Of a stretch of DNA of 24,442 nt, positions 11,591-21,614 are shown piece after piece; the first letter of the stretch is position 1; every line of letters starts with the position of its first letter. The stretch comes from Terana coerulea (Eukaryota > Basidiomycota > Agaricomycetes > Polyporales > Phanerochaetaceae): positions 1 to 24,442 of the forward strand of contig JAKOGH010000088.1 of assembly GCA_024811115.1 (NCBI GenBank), read 5' to 3'. Below the pieces are notes generated by a model. It was not told the origin of the DNA. It ran no database searches and saw nothing but the letters and a program-made list of their open reading frames with translations. Both the position numbers and the translations under genes were made by a program.

Positions 11591-12420
11591 TGGGCTTTCG
11601 CTTCCAGTGTCTCCAGTGGGCTTTCAGTGATATCCGAACAGGTTCGAGCTGTTCGGATGTAGAAGAGCTAGCAGGACGTGTGGCGGGGACACTGTCGGGC
11701 TGCTTGCTAGACTGACCGCGCCCTTGGTAGCTAACCTTGGTGGGCTTGGTCTGGCCAGTCTGCTTTTCCCAACTACGGATACCTCTATCGGCACGCAAAA
11801 TCCGTGGCGGTGCTTGTGACTGGTCGTACACGGAGCCTGGATTTTGACTGGGATCCTTCGTGCGCGAGTACTACGCCAGCGGCTCAGCAGGGAATAACTG
11901 GTGGTGCCAGTACCTGCGGATCTTCTGCGGGTGGTGTCGCCCTCGCGACGAGGCGGACTCGGGCTACGCCCAACAGGGGCTTAGGGGTTGAACTGTCGTT
12001 CAACCCGCTCGGTCTCTTTTTGGCGGGAAGGAGGGTTAGGACGAGGTGCAGCTCGCCGTTTAGGCGGTGGCGCATCGTCGTCACTATCGTCTGATCCTGC
12101 ACCTTGCGAAGACTCACTGTCGTTCGCGTTTTTGGTGTTTTGCGCTTAGGCGGGTCAGGCCGCGCGGGCATTTGCCGTCCAGGGCACTTGGGGAAATAAG
12201 TTTCGCACCACTCGACTTGAGTTGAAGCGAAACACGACGTTGTTGGGTCCTCTCATGAAGGTCCAACCGTGCTCGTCGTGTCCGATGTATGTCATCATTT
12301 CGGACTTAGGCTGTAGTTTGTTCTTTCGAACATCGGCAGGGATAAAAACCCATGCACCGCAGCCGAATCACGCGGATGTTATCAACGCGTGGTTTTCACC
12401 CATGAGTGCCTCATAAGGCG
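11590..12420 (-). pseudogene. Copia integrase C-terminal region and variable linker
   Basis: From 12420 leftwards come the segments FGCGAWVFIP and YIGHDEHGWTF (typical of the copia integrase tail and the region after it, about 12360-12240). A Pro/Arg/Ser-rich variable linker then runs to the RT. A one-base change near 12375 creates a stop just before FGCGAW. The linker is low in conservation in all copia elements and has no activity of its own. Confidence 0.75.
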
Positions 12421-13200
12421 TAACCCATTTTAATCGTTGAAACGGGGGTGCGGTTGTAAAGCACTGTTAGCGTGCATAACGCAAATTCCCACCACGAAGG
12501 AGGGATGCAAGCTGTGAAGCGCATAGCCTCGGCTTTGTCCATGAGGGTTCGATTGAACCGCTCAGCGCGTCCATTCTGCTGTGGAGTATGAGGAGCGGCT
12601 AGTTAGGATTTTAATCCCTTCGTCCTTTAGCATTTGAATGAATGCGTTTGATTTATATTCTCCCCTGCATCCGACATCCAGCTCTCGACATTTGGCTTTA
12701 TGCTGGTTTTGAACCATAGCAAGAAAGTTTTTGTCGCTTGGATGGCGACGGATTTTAGCCTTAGGCAAATAATCCATGCATGCGACGTATAATCATCGAC
12801 AAAGGTGATGATATACTTATATCGGTGATATGAATCGGCCGAAATTCTTTCAAGTCACTGTGAATGAGCTCAAAGGTCGCGATGCTCGTCGAGGCGTCGG
12901 CGGGAAAAGCGATTATGCATCTTTCCTTGTGCGCAGCCAGGAGCAGGGTGAGTCCGACTTGTTATAGTCGAAATCAGGACATTCCGTCGTTGCTGACGGG
13001 AAGTTGACGTAGGATCCGCTCAGAGGGATGTCCAAAACGTCTATGCATTATTTCGTGCGAGACTAGCGCAAGGCCGTCTCGGTCAGTGTCTAAATAGTAC
13101 ACTGTTGCATTTGGATAAAGCGGCACGAATGCAATAATTCCTGGCGATTATCACCGTCCAGGATTTTCAGAGTGGTTGCGTCACCCTCAATTAACCGGTT
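12420..13200 (-). pseudogene. Copia integrase core, frameshifted
   Basis: Reading leftwards there is a pre-integrase motif (HEIMHRRFGHPSERILRQL, about 13055-13000), then the core with HSDLKEF (first Asp), an FVDDYT-like stretch, the second Asp beside GEYKSNAFIQMLKDEGIKIL (about 12695-12630), and PHTPQQNGRAERFNRTL (Glu of the D,D-35-E triad, about 12590-12540). KAEAMR and NRTPVSTIK follow. Near the second Asp one extra G and one missing G almost cancel, so the normal residues lie in a neighbouring frame. All three catalytic positions can be traced, but not in one frame. Confidence 0.9.
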
Positions 13201-13232
13201 CTGTCGTAGCAGCTGGCCAAGCGAGATTAGAT

Positions 13233-13652
13233 TCATGTCTTTTTGTGAAGGCATGAGTCGAACATTTTCAGTAAGACTTTAATCGTTCTACTTGTCGCGC
13301 TAGGACGGTAGTTGATGACGGAGTCACCTTCCTCAGAGATAGTTACATGCCCATTAGCCGTTTGAGCGACAATTGGGTCAATGTTGCGCAAATTGCGCAA
13401 TAAACTTCTTTGACCGGTGAAGTGGAAAGACGCTCCTGAGTCGAGCAGCCAATCACTTGATTTTGCAAGGTTTTTACCTTTGCAGCTCTGACACGCGTTA
13501 AATAACTTATTGTGCACACATCGGTCTGGTTGAAGGAAACCTGCTCCATTCAATACAGTAGCATACATGTGGTATCTACTGCTTAATCCAGCCCGCCCGA
13601 GACACTGCGCAATCAGCTGCAAGGTTTCGGTTAGTGTGGTGCACGAGTGCAA
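13233..13652 (-). pseudogene. Copia aspartic protease region
   Basis: DWLLDSGASFHFTGQRSLL is at about 13445-13390. DSGAS is the active-site triad of the copia-type retropepsin, and QTANGHVTISEEG follows as in homologues. A CXXC pair (ACQSCKG) lies just upstream. The protease cuts the polyprotein into Gag, integrase and RT. The frame is open for about 139 codons and then runs into a stop at 13233, where the homologous reading continues in another frame toward the pre-integrase region. Confidence 0.9.
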
Positions 13653-14600
13653 GAGTTAGAGGGGCGTACTCGAAGTACAGCGTCGATGATGTCCTGGTGG
13701 ATCTCTCGATCGTCCATCAGGCATCCGGCGAACTGGTCGTCGACGTCGCTGTCGTTGTCCTCGTTTCCGAGGGACACGGCGTCCTCGATGTCAGGGTGGT
13801 CGCGGGCGTCGAAGCCGTCCTCCCTGTCGGCGACATTTGCATGTCGACCTCGTCGGACCAGATGATCGGCGAGGATTCGCGCGAGCTGCGCTTGGCGGGG
13901 GCGAGAAGAGCTGCCCTCGACGAACTCCGGCTCAGCAAACTTTCGTTTGAGAGCGGCGTTGTTTGAGTCGATGCGGGCGTCGAGCTCGGCGATGCGAGCA
14001 TCGAGCATGCGCTCGGCGTAGTCGAGGTCGGCCTGCTTGGCGCTGACGAGCCTTCTCGCGGCCTCATCCTCTTCGGCGGCGGTGGCGGCGAACTTCGCTC
14101 TCCTGGGCGACGGACAGCTTGACAAGCTGGTGTCGCTCCCATCGAGGCGTGCCCGCGGCCTTCTGGTCGAGGGTCGAGCCCTTGTTCAGGGCGGCGTTCT
14201 TGTCCGGCGATCCACTGCTTGCGAGCAAGCTTGCGGAGCTCTGCGGCCTCGCGAAGCTGGGCCTTATGCAGAGTCTGGTACCGTCATCCTCGTCGAGGAT
14301 TGCTAACAATTTAGTTAGCCTGGGGAGATCGTCGAGAGTGAACTCCTGTTGGAATTCTAACTCACGGACGGAGTTCGCAGATTGCGGTGCTCGATATCCC
14401 GCATGGCGTCGGCCGGTGAAGCATTGTGCTCGTTGGCGTCGATAACCTCCTCGAGGGTCCGGATGCGCTCCTGGGACCCGACGACTCCAAGCTTCTCAGC
14501 AAGGGATAGTGCCTTGCGGAAGCGGGGAACTAGTTGCCGTTGCCGAGGCCAGAGCTCGCGCTCTCCTTCGATGCGAGACTGAATTTCTTCGGCCTCGGAC
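13631..14600 (-). pseudogene. Coiled-coil linker between Gag and protease
   Basis: One frame (14125-13631, about 164 codons) is rich in Ala, Glu, Asp and Arg with heptad-like runs (YAERMLDARIAELDARI near 14010) and a later acidic segment. Upstream pieces in other frames continue the helical character (LEFQQEFTLDDLPRLTKLL near 14350-14300). No zinc knuckle is visible before the protease. From memory, basidiomycete copia polyproteins often have a long charged linker here; this is not checked by alignment. Confidence 0.55.
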
Positions 14601-14630
14601 TTGGGAAGCGGGATGTCGGGGCGAAGTCGT

Positions 14631-15624
14631 TCACCACCGGGATGACCGGGGCGGCGATGTAGGAGTGACCGTGGTCAGCATCCTGGGCCTTGCCCTTGCC
14701 CTTGCCCGCGCGCTTGCCGGCGCTGGGTCTTCTGCCCTTGCCGTTGCCGGCACCGTCCTGCTGCTGCTGCTGCTGCCCTTGCGGGCGCTGCTGCTGCGCA
14801 TGCTACTGCTGCCCGTTAGGGCGCTGCTGCTATTTGAACTGGGGATCCTTCCCTTGTTCTTGACGGCGGTGACGGCGTTTAGCAGACTCGGTCTGCTTGC
14901 GCTGGCCACCGGAAAGCTTCCGCTGCTCCCATGCAGCGATGAGCTGCCTCCCGTATTGCCTGGGATCAGGGGCCCCAGCCGGGGTAGGAGTCTGCGATGT
15001 GTCTACCATCTTTTGGTTCAGCGTGGTGACGGTGGCGATGTGCTTACCATACCCTGGTGTCTTTGAAATGAGGAGCATCAGGTGTATGTAATCGTCCACA
15101 GGCATGCGCTCGCGTCTAGGCGGTCGACATGTGCCTGGATCTTGGCGACGCAGGTGCTGGAGACTGATCCTCGGGGAGGCGAGTTTCCAGGAGGGCCCTG
15201 AAGTCAGCGTAGGCCGTACCCAGAGTATTCTGGGTGTAGGTGGCCTCCAAGGACTCGTACAGGGCCTTGGCTGTTGTCTCGTTCTTCACTGACTGTCCAA
15301 TTTGGTATGTCAAGCGAAGGCGGATGAAGCCCATGGCCTCGGAGGTCGTCGTTGATCCAGTCGTCGAGCTTGTCGACGGCCCTGGAGTGCTCATGCTCGT
15401 TACCGGGCACCTCGCCAGAAGCAGGGAGCTCAGGCGTGGTTGGGAGTGGCCGGGGGCGAAGCGGGAGCTGCCGGGACAGTGCGAATAGACCGGCACCGTC
15501 GGCTGAGTCGTCGAGAGCTGACGAGAGATGCCCTGAGTGCCCAAAACGACTTCAAGGTGTCGTTCCAGTGCTCCCAGTTGGTTCCGTCGAGGACGGGGAC
15601 AAGCTTCTCGAGTGAGGAAGACAT
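14631..15624 (-). pseudogene. Copia Gag (UBN2-type), frameshifted with two in-frame stops
   Basis: It starts at ATG 15624 (MSSSLEKLVPVLDGTNWEHW), the usual N-terminus of copia Gag with the G-x-N-W/Y motif. Further on are DDWINDDLR, TAKALYESLEATY (about 15260-15220) and DDYIHLMLLISK (about 15095), all characteristic of the copia Gag/UBN2 fold that assembles the particle. The C-terminal part is a Gln-rich tract followed by a basic KGKGK segment, which may bind RNA in place of a zinc knuckle. Frame changes occur near 15540, 15330 and 15110. Two TAG stops (14832-14830 and 14805-14803) interrupt the Gln tract. Confidence 0.88.
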
Positions 15625-15844
15625 TGTTAAGTTCTGTAGGGACAGAACAGTCAGTACGATGTACTGACTTGGCTTCTAGCCAAGGAGGGGCCCCGAGGGG
15701 CGCCCTCGTGCCTGCTCAGCTTGCCCGGCGCAGACGGTGCGCTAGGTAGCGAATCACGCGCACGATGGCAGCGAGTAGGTACAGGCGAAGTTTACCAATG
15801 AGCTGGTTGTTGCTGCCAGTGACGGGCGCAATCAACCGCGTCAT

Positions 15845-15858
15845 CGGGGCTCATAACC
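15845..15858 (-). other. Copia primer-binding site (initiator tRNA-Met anticodon arm)
   Basis: Touching the 5' LTR, the minus strand reads GGTTATGAGCCCCG. Its complement GGGCTCATAACC is the anticodon stem-loop of fungal-type initiator tRNA-Met, with the CAT anticodon. This means priming by an internal tRNA half, as known for Drosophila copia, rather than by the tRNA 3' end. Confidence 0.75.
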
Positions 15859-16149
15859 TGTAGAAGTGCAGCGCATACAGCGGCGTACACTCCTACCGAG
15901 GCCTAGAGGAAGCTAGGATGGTTACTCACCTGTAGGCTGGTTGGTTAACACGTAAGTGGGTTGAGAGTTGTAAGAGTCTTATTATGTATGGCGCAGAGGG
16001 CTGCCTTATATACAATACAGAGTGGCTGTACTACAAACAGACACAAATAGATACCAGGACAATAGACAATAGGGATCGTCATGGTGGAACCTGGTAGAAC
16101 AATAGAGAAGATATGAGCAGAGCGCTTACGGCGTCTATCTGACTCAACA
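15859..16149 (-). repeat. Copia 5' LTR (right copy)
   Basis: The 291-bp partner of the left LTR has the same termini. The minus strand carries TATATAAGG at 16012-16004, the expected promoter of the element. Its outer end meets AAAGATTCTC of the flank. Confidence 0.95.
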
Positions 16150-16939
16150 AAAGATTCTCACGGCCGCTGACTCGGAGTTTCTTGCTGTTCGAACTTGTCT
16201 TCTACCGTCAAGTTGCGGTTTTGTACCAGCTCCGCAAGTCTCACATCGCCACATCTCGCACATGAATTGCCTGGCCTCGGCTCGGAGTTCATCAAGGGTG
16301 AGCTGCCTCTCGTGCATAGAGAAGGACCGCTTTTCCACGTGTCTGTCACTGCTGACCGTCGCCGTCGCTGAGAAGCTGCTACTCGTGTGAAGGATTTGTG
16401 GTGAGTCGCTCACACCCACCCCTCGCCGTACTTCTGAATGCTGTGTTCTGGGAAGACTTGCTTACCTCATTGTTCTTTATAACCAGACTGAATGGCTGAC
16501 CGCTTCATCATATGGTTGACTCCTCTCAGTGAGACCCGTATGTCACGAAAGGGGAGATAACGCATGTTTAGCTCACCTTCTTTCAGTAAAGCGTGGGAGA
16601 GTGAACTTTGTCCTGTTTCTGAGCTTTGATTATTCCTTCGGACGTTCGCACACTATTGCAAGTTGCACGCTTCCCCTCTGCTTGGACACAACGAATAGAC
16701 CAAGAAGGTACGCGGCATACCTTCAATTGCTCCCTTTCATCCACTCACAAGATCATATTCTCACAAAGCGCATTGACTTGAGAATCTATTCAATACCAGC
16801 GCGATGCTTCCATGCAACGCACGCGAAATTAACGACCAGTTGTGCCTGAGCGGTGTGATAACATTGAAGAAGGCGCCCGATTTGTGATAAAAACAAACCC
16901 GAGCCATTTGCGTGCACTGCGCTCTGCGGCCCAAACGAC
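16150..16939. other. Spacer between copia element and P450-1
   Basis: A minus-strand frame of about 90 codons (16419 to 16144) runs into the copia LTR. It has no ATG at its left limit and no recognisable domain, but contains a Cys-rich patch (MWRCETCGAG). It could be a scrap of a gene cut by the copia insertion; support is weak. The rest should include the P450-1 promoter, but no clear TATA box was found. Confidence 0.35.
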
Positions 16940-19188
16940 ATGGACCTGTTTCTTTTGGCTATTTTCTGCGCCTTTGTCGCTGTCACACAGCTATTCGTCA
17001 AGTACAGGAAGCAGCGGCTGCCTCCCGGTCCCACAGGGCTGCCTCTCATAGGAAACGCGTTGGCTATTCCGAAGAGCTACGAATGGCACACGTATGAGCA
17101 GTGGTGTAGGGATTATGGTGAGCGTGTCGTGTTTTTGTTCAGCAATTTGAAGCATAATCCCTAGCGTAATCCAGGCTCCGACATCATTTCGCTTAACGTC
17201 TTTGGCACTCCTGTGATTGTTCTCAATACGATCAACGCCGTGAATGAGTTATTCGACAAGAAATCGTCTTTGTACTCTGACAGGTATAGTGTAACAGCGA
17301 CATGCCCATATCAGACCAATTAAAAGGATTTCTAGGAACACATGGCCATGCTCCACGACTTGTACGTTGAATCTTCAGCTCAAAGCTGCACCCCGTACTC
17401 ATGCGCTTATGCTCAGAGTCGGCTGGACGCGTAATATTGCATTCATGGGCTATGGTGATGAATGGAGAGAGCACAGGAGAATGTTTCACCAGCATTTTCA
17501 GCCATTGGCGTCGAAGCAATATCGTCCGATAACGTCAAGGGAGGCCAAGAAATTACTGGGGCGGCTTCTCAAGGATCCGCAGAATTTCATGAAGCCTATC
17601 CGTGTGTATGCGCCCGGCTCCGATACAATTCGATCTGTGCTGCTGTGCTGAAAATTGCACGTTCTAGCTTAACCGGCGCCACCATCCTTGCCATTACATA
17701 TGGGATTCAGCTGGAGTCAGAAGACGATCCCTTCATTACTATTGCAGAAAACGCGCTGCACTCCCTTGCCATGACTGGCAATGCTGGCGCCTACCTAGGT
17801 GCGCAAAGCCCTTGTTCTATTCCAAATTTCTTGCTCATATGTTTTAATTTCAGTGGACTCCATACCTTTACGTACGTACCGATGCTGACAACACCTTTCA
17901 TCCTATTAAAATACGTTGACAGTGAAATTCATTCCATCCTGGGCTCCTGGAGCAGAGTTTAAGCGGCAAGCAGCTGTTTGGAATGCCTGGGTTGCGAAGA
18001 TGTATAATACGCCGATTCAAGGTGTTAAGGAGTCATTGGTAAGACCCAATACATATGCATTACATGGCATTTGCTCATGCATCGAATGCAGGCCAACGGC
18101 AGCGCAGTGCCCTGCATTGCGACAACACTCCTATCCAATCTAGACGAGGGCAAGGACAATACTAGGGAAGAAGTGATTATCAGGAATGTCACAGGAACTG
18201 CTTTCGTCGGTGCGTCTTCACCCGAAACTGCTCGTTTATTTTGGCTAACGGGCTGAATGTGAAGGTGGATCTGATACTGTGAGTCGACGGTGGTAATCTC
18301 CATGCAACGATGCTAATTGTGACATAGACAGCATCGACCCTCTCTACCTTTGTCCTCGCGATGCTATTATACCCCGAAGCTCAACGCGTTGCGCAGGCAG
18401 AGCTGGACCGTGTTGTTGGCACTAGTCGACTCCCCGATTTCGATGATCAAGACTCGCTTCCCTATATAACAGCTATCGTGAAGGAGGCCGCAAGGTAAGG
18501 CTTCCACCTCCTTCAACTGAGTAGCAATGCTGAATTGGACTAGGTGGCGTCCTGTCTTGCCTCTTGGTGCGCACTACATTACTTGTGAAAAACGCACACT
18601 AACGAAGTCACCACCAATCAGCGGTTCCTCACAAGCTCAGAGCTGACGACGAGTACATGGGCTATCATCTACCCGCTGGTTCGCTTGTGATAGGGAATGC
18701 GTGGTATGCCAGCAGCATCGCTCAAGTATACAACTTCCTCACAGTCCTTCTTGTTGCAGGGCTATCCTCCACGACGAGACCAGGTATCCAGACCCAGACA
18801 CCTTCAAGCCGTCTCGCTTTCTTACGTCGGAGGGCGAGTTGAACATGGATGCGCCAGACCCATACGAAGCATCGTTTGGCTACGGAAGGCGGATCTGTCC
18901 AGGCCGTCATCAGGCCCATGACACGCTTTGGATCGCAGTCGCTTGCATCCTTGCCACTTTCAATATCGAGAAACCCGTGGACAAGGCTGGGAATGTCGTT
19001 GAGCCAAGCGGTGAATACACGTCGGGCACGATATGGTCAGTACGAGCCACCTTCATCGGCAGACTCGTGGATTGCTCACATGCTCGCCTGATGTCCGCAA
19101 TAGCTTCCCAGTACCTTTCGAAGCCTCGTTCAAGCCGCGCTCGGCTACCGCGCTTGCCTTGATTCAATCAGCAGCTTCATCGGACTAA
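16940..19188 (+). CDS. Cytochrome P450 monooxygenase, 14 exons, about 512 aa (P450-1)
   Basis: A heme-thiolate monooxygenase anchored in the ER, resembling basidiomycete P450s often annotated as O-methylsterigmatocystin-oxidoreductase-like; the substrate is unknown. Exons: 16940-17117, 17175-17290, 17336-17361, 17417-17605, 17668-17798, 17854-17871, 17923-18038, 18092-18209, 18265-18278, 18328-18494, 18544-18566, 18622-18703, 18760-19035, 19104-19188; total 1539 nt. Residues 2-20 are the membrane anchor, with the PPGP hinge at 28-31. The helix C motif WREHR is at 123-127 and the I-helix GGSDTT at 298-303. ExxR (EAAR) is at 355-358, a PxRF-like KPSRF at 409-413, and the heme loop FGYGRRICPG at 432-441, with Cys439 as iron ligand. 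All motifs are present and the length is normal. The second donor is uncertain: the standard site at 17284 would shift the frame, while a site at 17291 restores it. Confidence 0.9.
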
Positions 19189-19999
19189 TCGTACTCGTTC
19201 CTTTTTGTTCGGTATGTTTATCTCGCAACCATGTTGGGCTGCTTCTTATCCGTATGCAGTTTAGTGCGGCCAGTTTGTATTATGCGTCCAGTATAGCAGA
19301 TGCAACGTGTTGTTTGCTGACGCCCGAGCTATCGCTTCCGTATGTGTGGTCCTCTGCAAATGAGCAATTAAACCGCATCTTGCTACGTAGGTTAAGTATG
19401 CCATCTGCACATAATCCAGCGCCGCCTTTGTCAAAACAAGGGGTCGCGCGGGTGGGAACGTCGGCGGCGGGAAGGCAAACGCGCGCGCGTTCACGATGGA
19501 TTCCAGTAAGCTATATACTCTACGGTATGACTCCAGACCTAACTACGGTCGCCAGGTACGAAAGCAGGCACGTAATTAGCAGAACAAACAGATGTAAATA
19601 GAAAGCGCCCGAGCGTCGGGGCGCGGTGAGCACGAGCTCGAACATTAATCTATATTTCTGACAGCCTTACCCGACACCCGAAGTCGTGTGGACTGCTGGG
19701 AGAAGGAGATAGTACGGCACATCAACTCCTACCTTACCGCAGAATAGGCAGGCGCAGATCGATGCTCACGCGACGGACGTTCATGAATTGGCCTCCGGCT
19801 CAGCATTCAGCCATCTGGGTTTTGTTAAGCGTCCTTGCCACCCTCTCCGATGATATTGCTCATCTTGCCCCGTCTATAGAAACGACTTGGACTTTGGCGA
19901 CTGTGCATCCGGGATACAATCTCCCGGGTGCCTGGCGACTGACATAACATGGGGTAGCAGGAGTGCCACCGGTGGTACCAACCCTCGCCGCCAACCCCC
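19189..19999. other. Intergenic region between the two P450 genes
   Basis: No gene is recognised. It should hold the terminator of P450-1 and the promoter of P450-2. A TATA-like TCTATAGA lies at 19873-19880, about 120 bp before the P450-2 ATG. A (CG)n run lies near 19480-19490. Open frames of up to 115 codons look like chance. Confidence 0.4.
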
Positions 20000-21239
20000 A
20001 TGCCTGATTTTCTCGCTACGAACTACGCCCTCGTTTCTTTGGTGCTCATATGTCTCAGTGCTTACCTTAACGGCAGACTACGAAGATGCAAGCTTCCGCC
20101 TGGACCTAAGGGTCTTCCTATCATTGGGAACATACTCGACATACCCAAGGGCTACGAGTGGCTGACTTATCAGCAATGGAGCTGCGACTATGGTGAGTGA
20201 TTATCCTGGGGACTTGGGCGCGGCCCTTCCACTGAGGAATGTCAGAGTCAGATATTATACATCTCAGCATATTCGGCAAGCACATTGTCATCTTGAACTC
20301 TGCTGAAGCTGTCCACGACCTGTTCGAGAAGCGTTCACCATTGTACTCTGACAGGTGCGCGGTCATGAAGAAAGGCGATATCATAGTTCCCTGACTAATC
20401 TGACTCTTGCAGGCCACAGACTGTAATGCTTCACGAACTGTACGAACCATCCACCTGCTCGTTCGCTCTTGCTCATCGGAATGCAGGACTGGTTGGGAGC
20501 GAAACTGGGCGTTACTTCCATACAGCGATACCTGGAGAGAGCATCGACGGGTCCATCATCAGTACTTCCGAGAGAAGGCCATCGAAGCATACCACCCTCG
20601 AATGGTGAAAGAAGTAAGGACACTCCTCGCTCAACTGCTCGAGGACTCCGATGACTACGTGCAGCTCTTTCGTCGGTAAGTGCCCATTTTCGATCGTTTT
20701 ATGAGCATTGCTGCAACCAGTCTTTGTGAGCACTCAATGATACTTCATTAGCATGGCAGGTGCCTCCATCCTCGGTATTGCATACGGGTTGGACATTGAG
20801 GCCAAAAACGACCCTTACATCACTATAGTCGAGAAAGCGTTGCACTCCTTGACAGAAATTGGCAATGCTGGAGCTTACCTCGGTGAGTTTGGCTCATAAG
20901 GTGTACCTCCTGGACACGGTACTGAGGAACATGTTTAGTCGACTCATTGCCGATCTGTATGTTGCGGCGACATGTCTTCTTAGGCTATGGCTAAATTGTT
21001 TCGCTTAAAGTGAAACATCTTCCTTCATGGTTTCCGGGTGCGGGCTTCAAGCGCCAAGCCGCCGGTTGGAAGCTTCTGGTGACTGAAATGTATGAGCGAC
21101 CTTTCTGGGAGGCGAAACGCGCGTTCGTTCGTGTGTTTTTTTGCTGTACTTGTTAGCAGCTTGACCTCCTAGTTTATAGATGTCGGGTGTCTTGGACACC
21201 TCGGTCGCGTCAAGGCTGTTTGAAAGCATCAATCCCGAC
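20000..21239 (+). pseudogene. Cytochrome P450 paralogue, 3' half cut off by a gypsy LTR (P450-2)
   Basis: This is a tandem duplicate of the upstream P450. Exons: 20000-20192, 20246-20354, 20413-20439, 20487-20675, 20752-20882, 20939-20956, 21011-21126 and 21180-21239. Exons 2, 4, 5, 6 and 7 (109, 189, 131, 18 and 116 nt) fit those of P450-1 (exon 2 with the standard donor), and the intron phases are the same. The frame stays open for 281 codons: an N-terminal anchor, PPGP hinge at 33-36, YSDR, and WREHR at 126-130. Exon 8 begins MSGVLDTSVASRLFESINPD, and the next base is the first base of the gypsy LTR, which gives Cys then a stop. The I-helix, ExxR and heme Cys are missing, so no active enzyme can be made. 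The remainder is expected beyond the far LTR. Confidence 0.88.
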
Positions 21240-21601
21240 TGTTAAGACCAAAGGTCGTTGCGCAATGAGCTGGGGGCTCAATGCGACTCTGAGGGCTATT
21301 ACGGAGGTTTCCCTCTAGCACGCAGAGACTGACCAGAGATATCGATGTTAATAAACAAAGAGATCGCAGTTAAGGCTATGAGGCCTTGACTGGTCGATCT
21401 TTATACTACTGTACAAGATGGTGGCGTGGGAAGCATACTACGTATCCGTACTAGTGTTGAGACTAGTAGATGAGTCTGGGCAGGGCGAGGGTACGCTACG
21501 CTAGCTGAGTCATAGGGCATAGGGCGAGGTGAGTCACGTAGTCGCGAACCGAGCCGATATTGCTAATCGTTCGAGTAAAAGAAATAACTCTGTCCGTAAC
21601 A
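21240..21601 (-). repeat. Gypsy 3' LTR
   Basis: The boundaries are inferred from structure, since the partner LTR is outside the window. The 362-bp segment starts TGTTAAGACC and ends TCCGTAACA on the plus strand, so the ends are TGTTA and TAACA, perfect 5-bp inverted termini. A polypurine tract touches one end and an interrupted exon the other. On the minus strand TATAAAG (within 21405-21395) is a likely LTR promoter element. Confidence 0.8.
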
Positions 21602-21614
21602 TTACCCCCTATCC
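21602..21614 (-). other. Gypsy polypurine tract
   Basis: The minus strand reads GGATAGGGGGTAA directly against the 3' LTR. The position and purine run are as expected for the plus-strand primer. Confidence 0.75.

Larger units (their letters stand above)
9607..16149 (-). mobile_element. Full-length Ty1/copia LTR retrotransposon, decayed
   Basis: The 6.5-kb element is bounded by two direct LTRs (9607-9899 and 15859-16149), both TG...CA. Read on the minus strand the order is 5' LTR, primer site, gag, protease, integrase, RT, RNase H, polypurine tract, 3' LTR. Integrase before RT defines the copia (Pseudoviridae-type) order. The coding region is broken by many single-base frameshifts and some stops, so this copy cannot encode an intact polyprotein. 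The LTRs differ at about 18 of 293 positions by eye count (about 94% identity), which fits an insertion that is not recent. No exact 5-bp target duplication flanks it (CATGG left, AAAGA right). Confidence 0.95.

Noticed and set aside
12541..12560. GGTTCGATTGAACC-like T-arm signal of a tRNA
   Set aside because: It is part of the integrase NGRAERFNRTL coding sequence and has no A-box or acceptor stem around it.
14509..15066. 185-codon plus-strand Leu/Ala-rich ORF that looks like a membrane protein
   Set aside because: It is the antisense of the CAG/CTG-rich Gag tract of the copia element; the Leu runs are CTG repeats.
16144..16419. Minus-strand ORF running into the copia LTR, as a gene broken by the insertion
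   Set aside because: It starts without ATG, no domain is recognisable, and no matching continuation is seen left of 9607.
19495..19560. ATGGATTCCA followed by GTAAGC as a first exon
   Set aside because: No downstream exon with coding character follows before the P450-2 gene; chance resemblance is likely.
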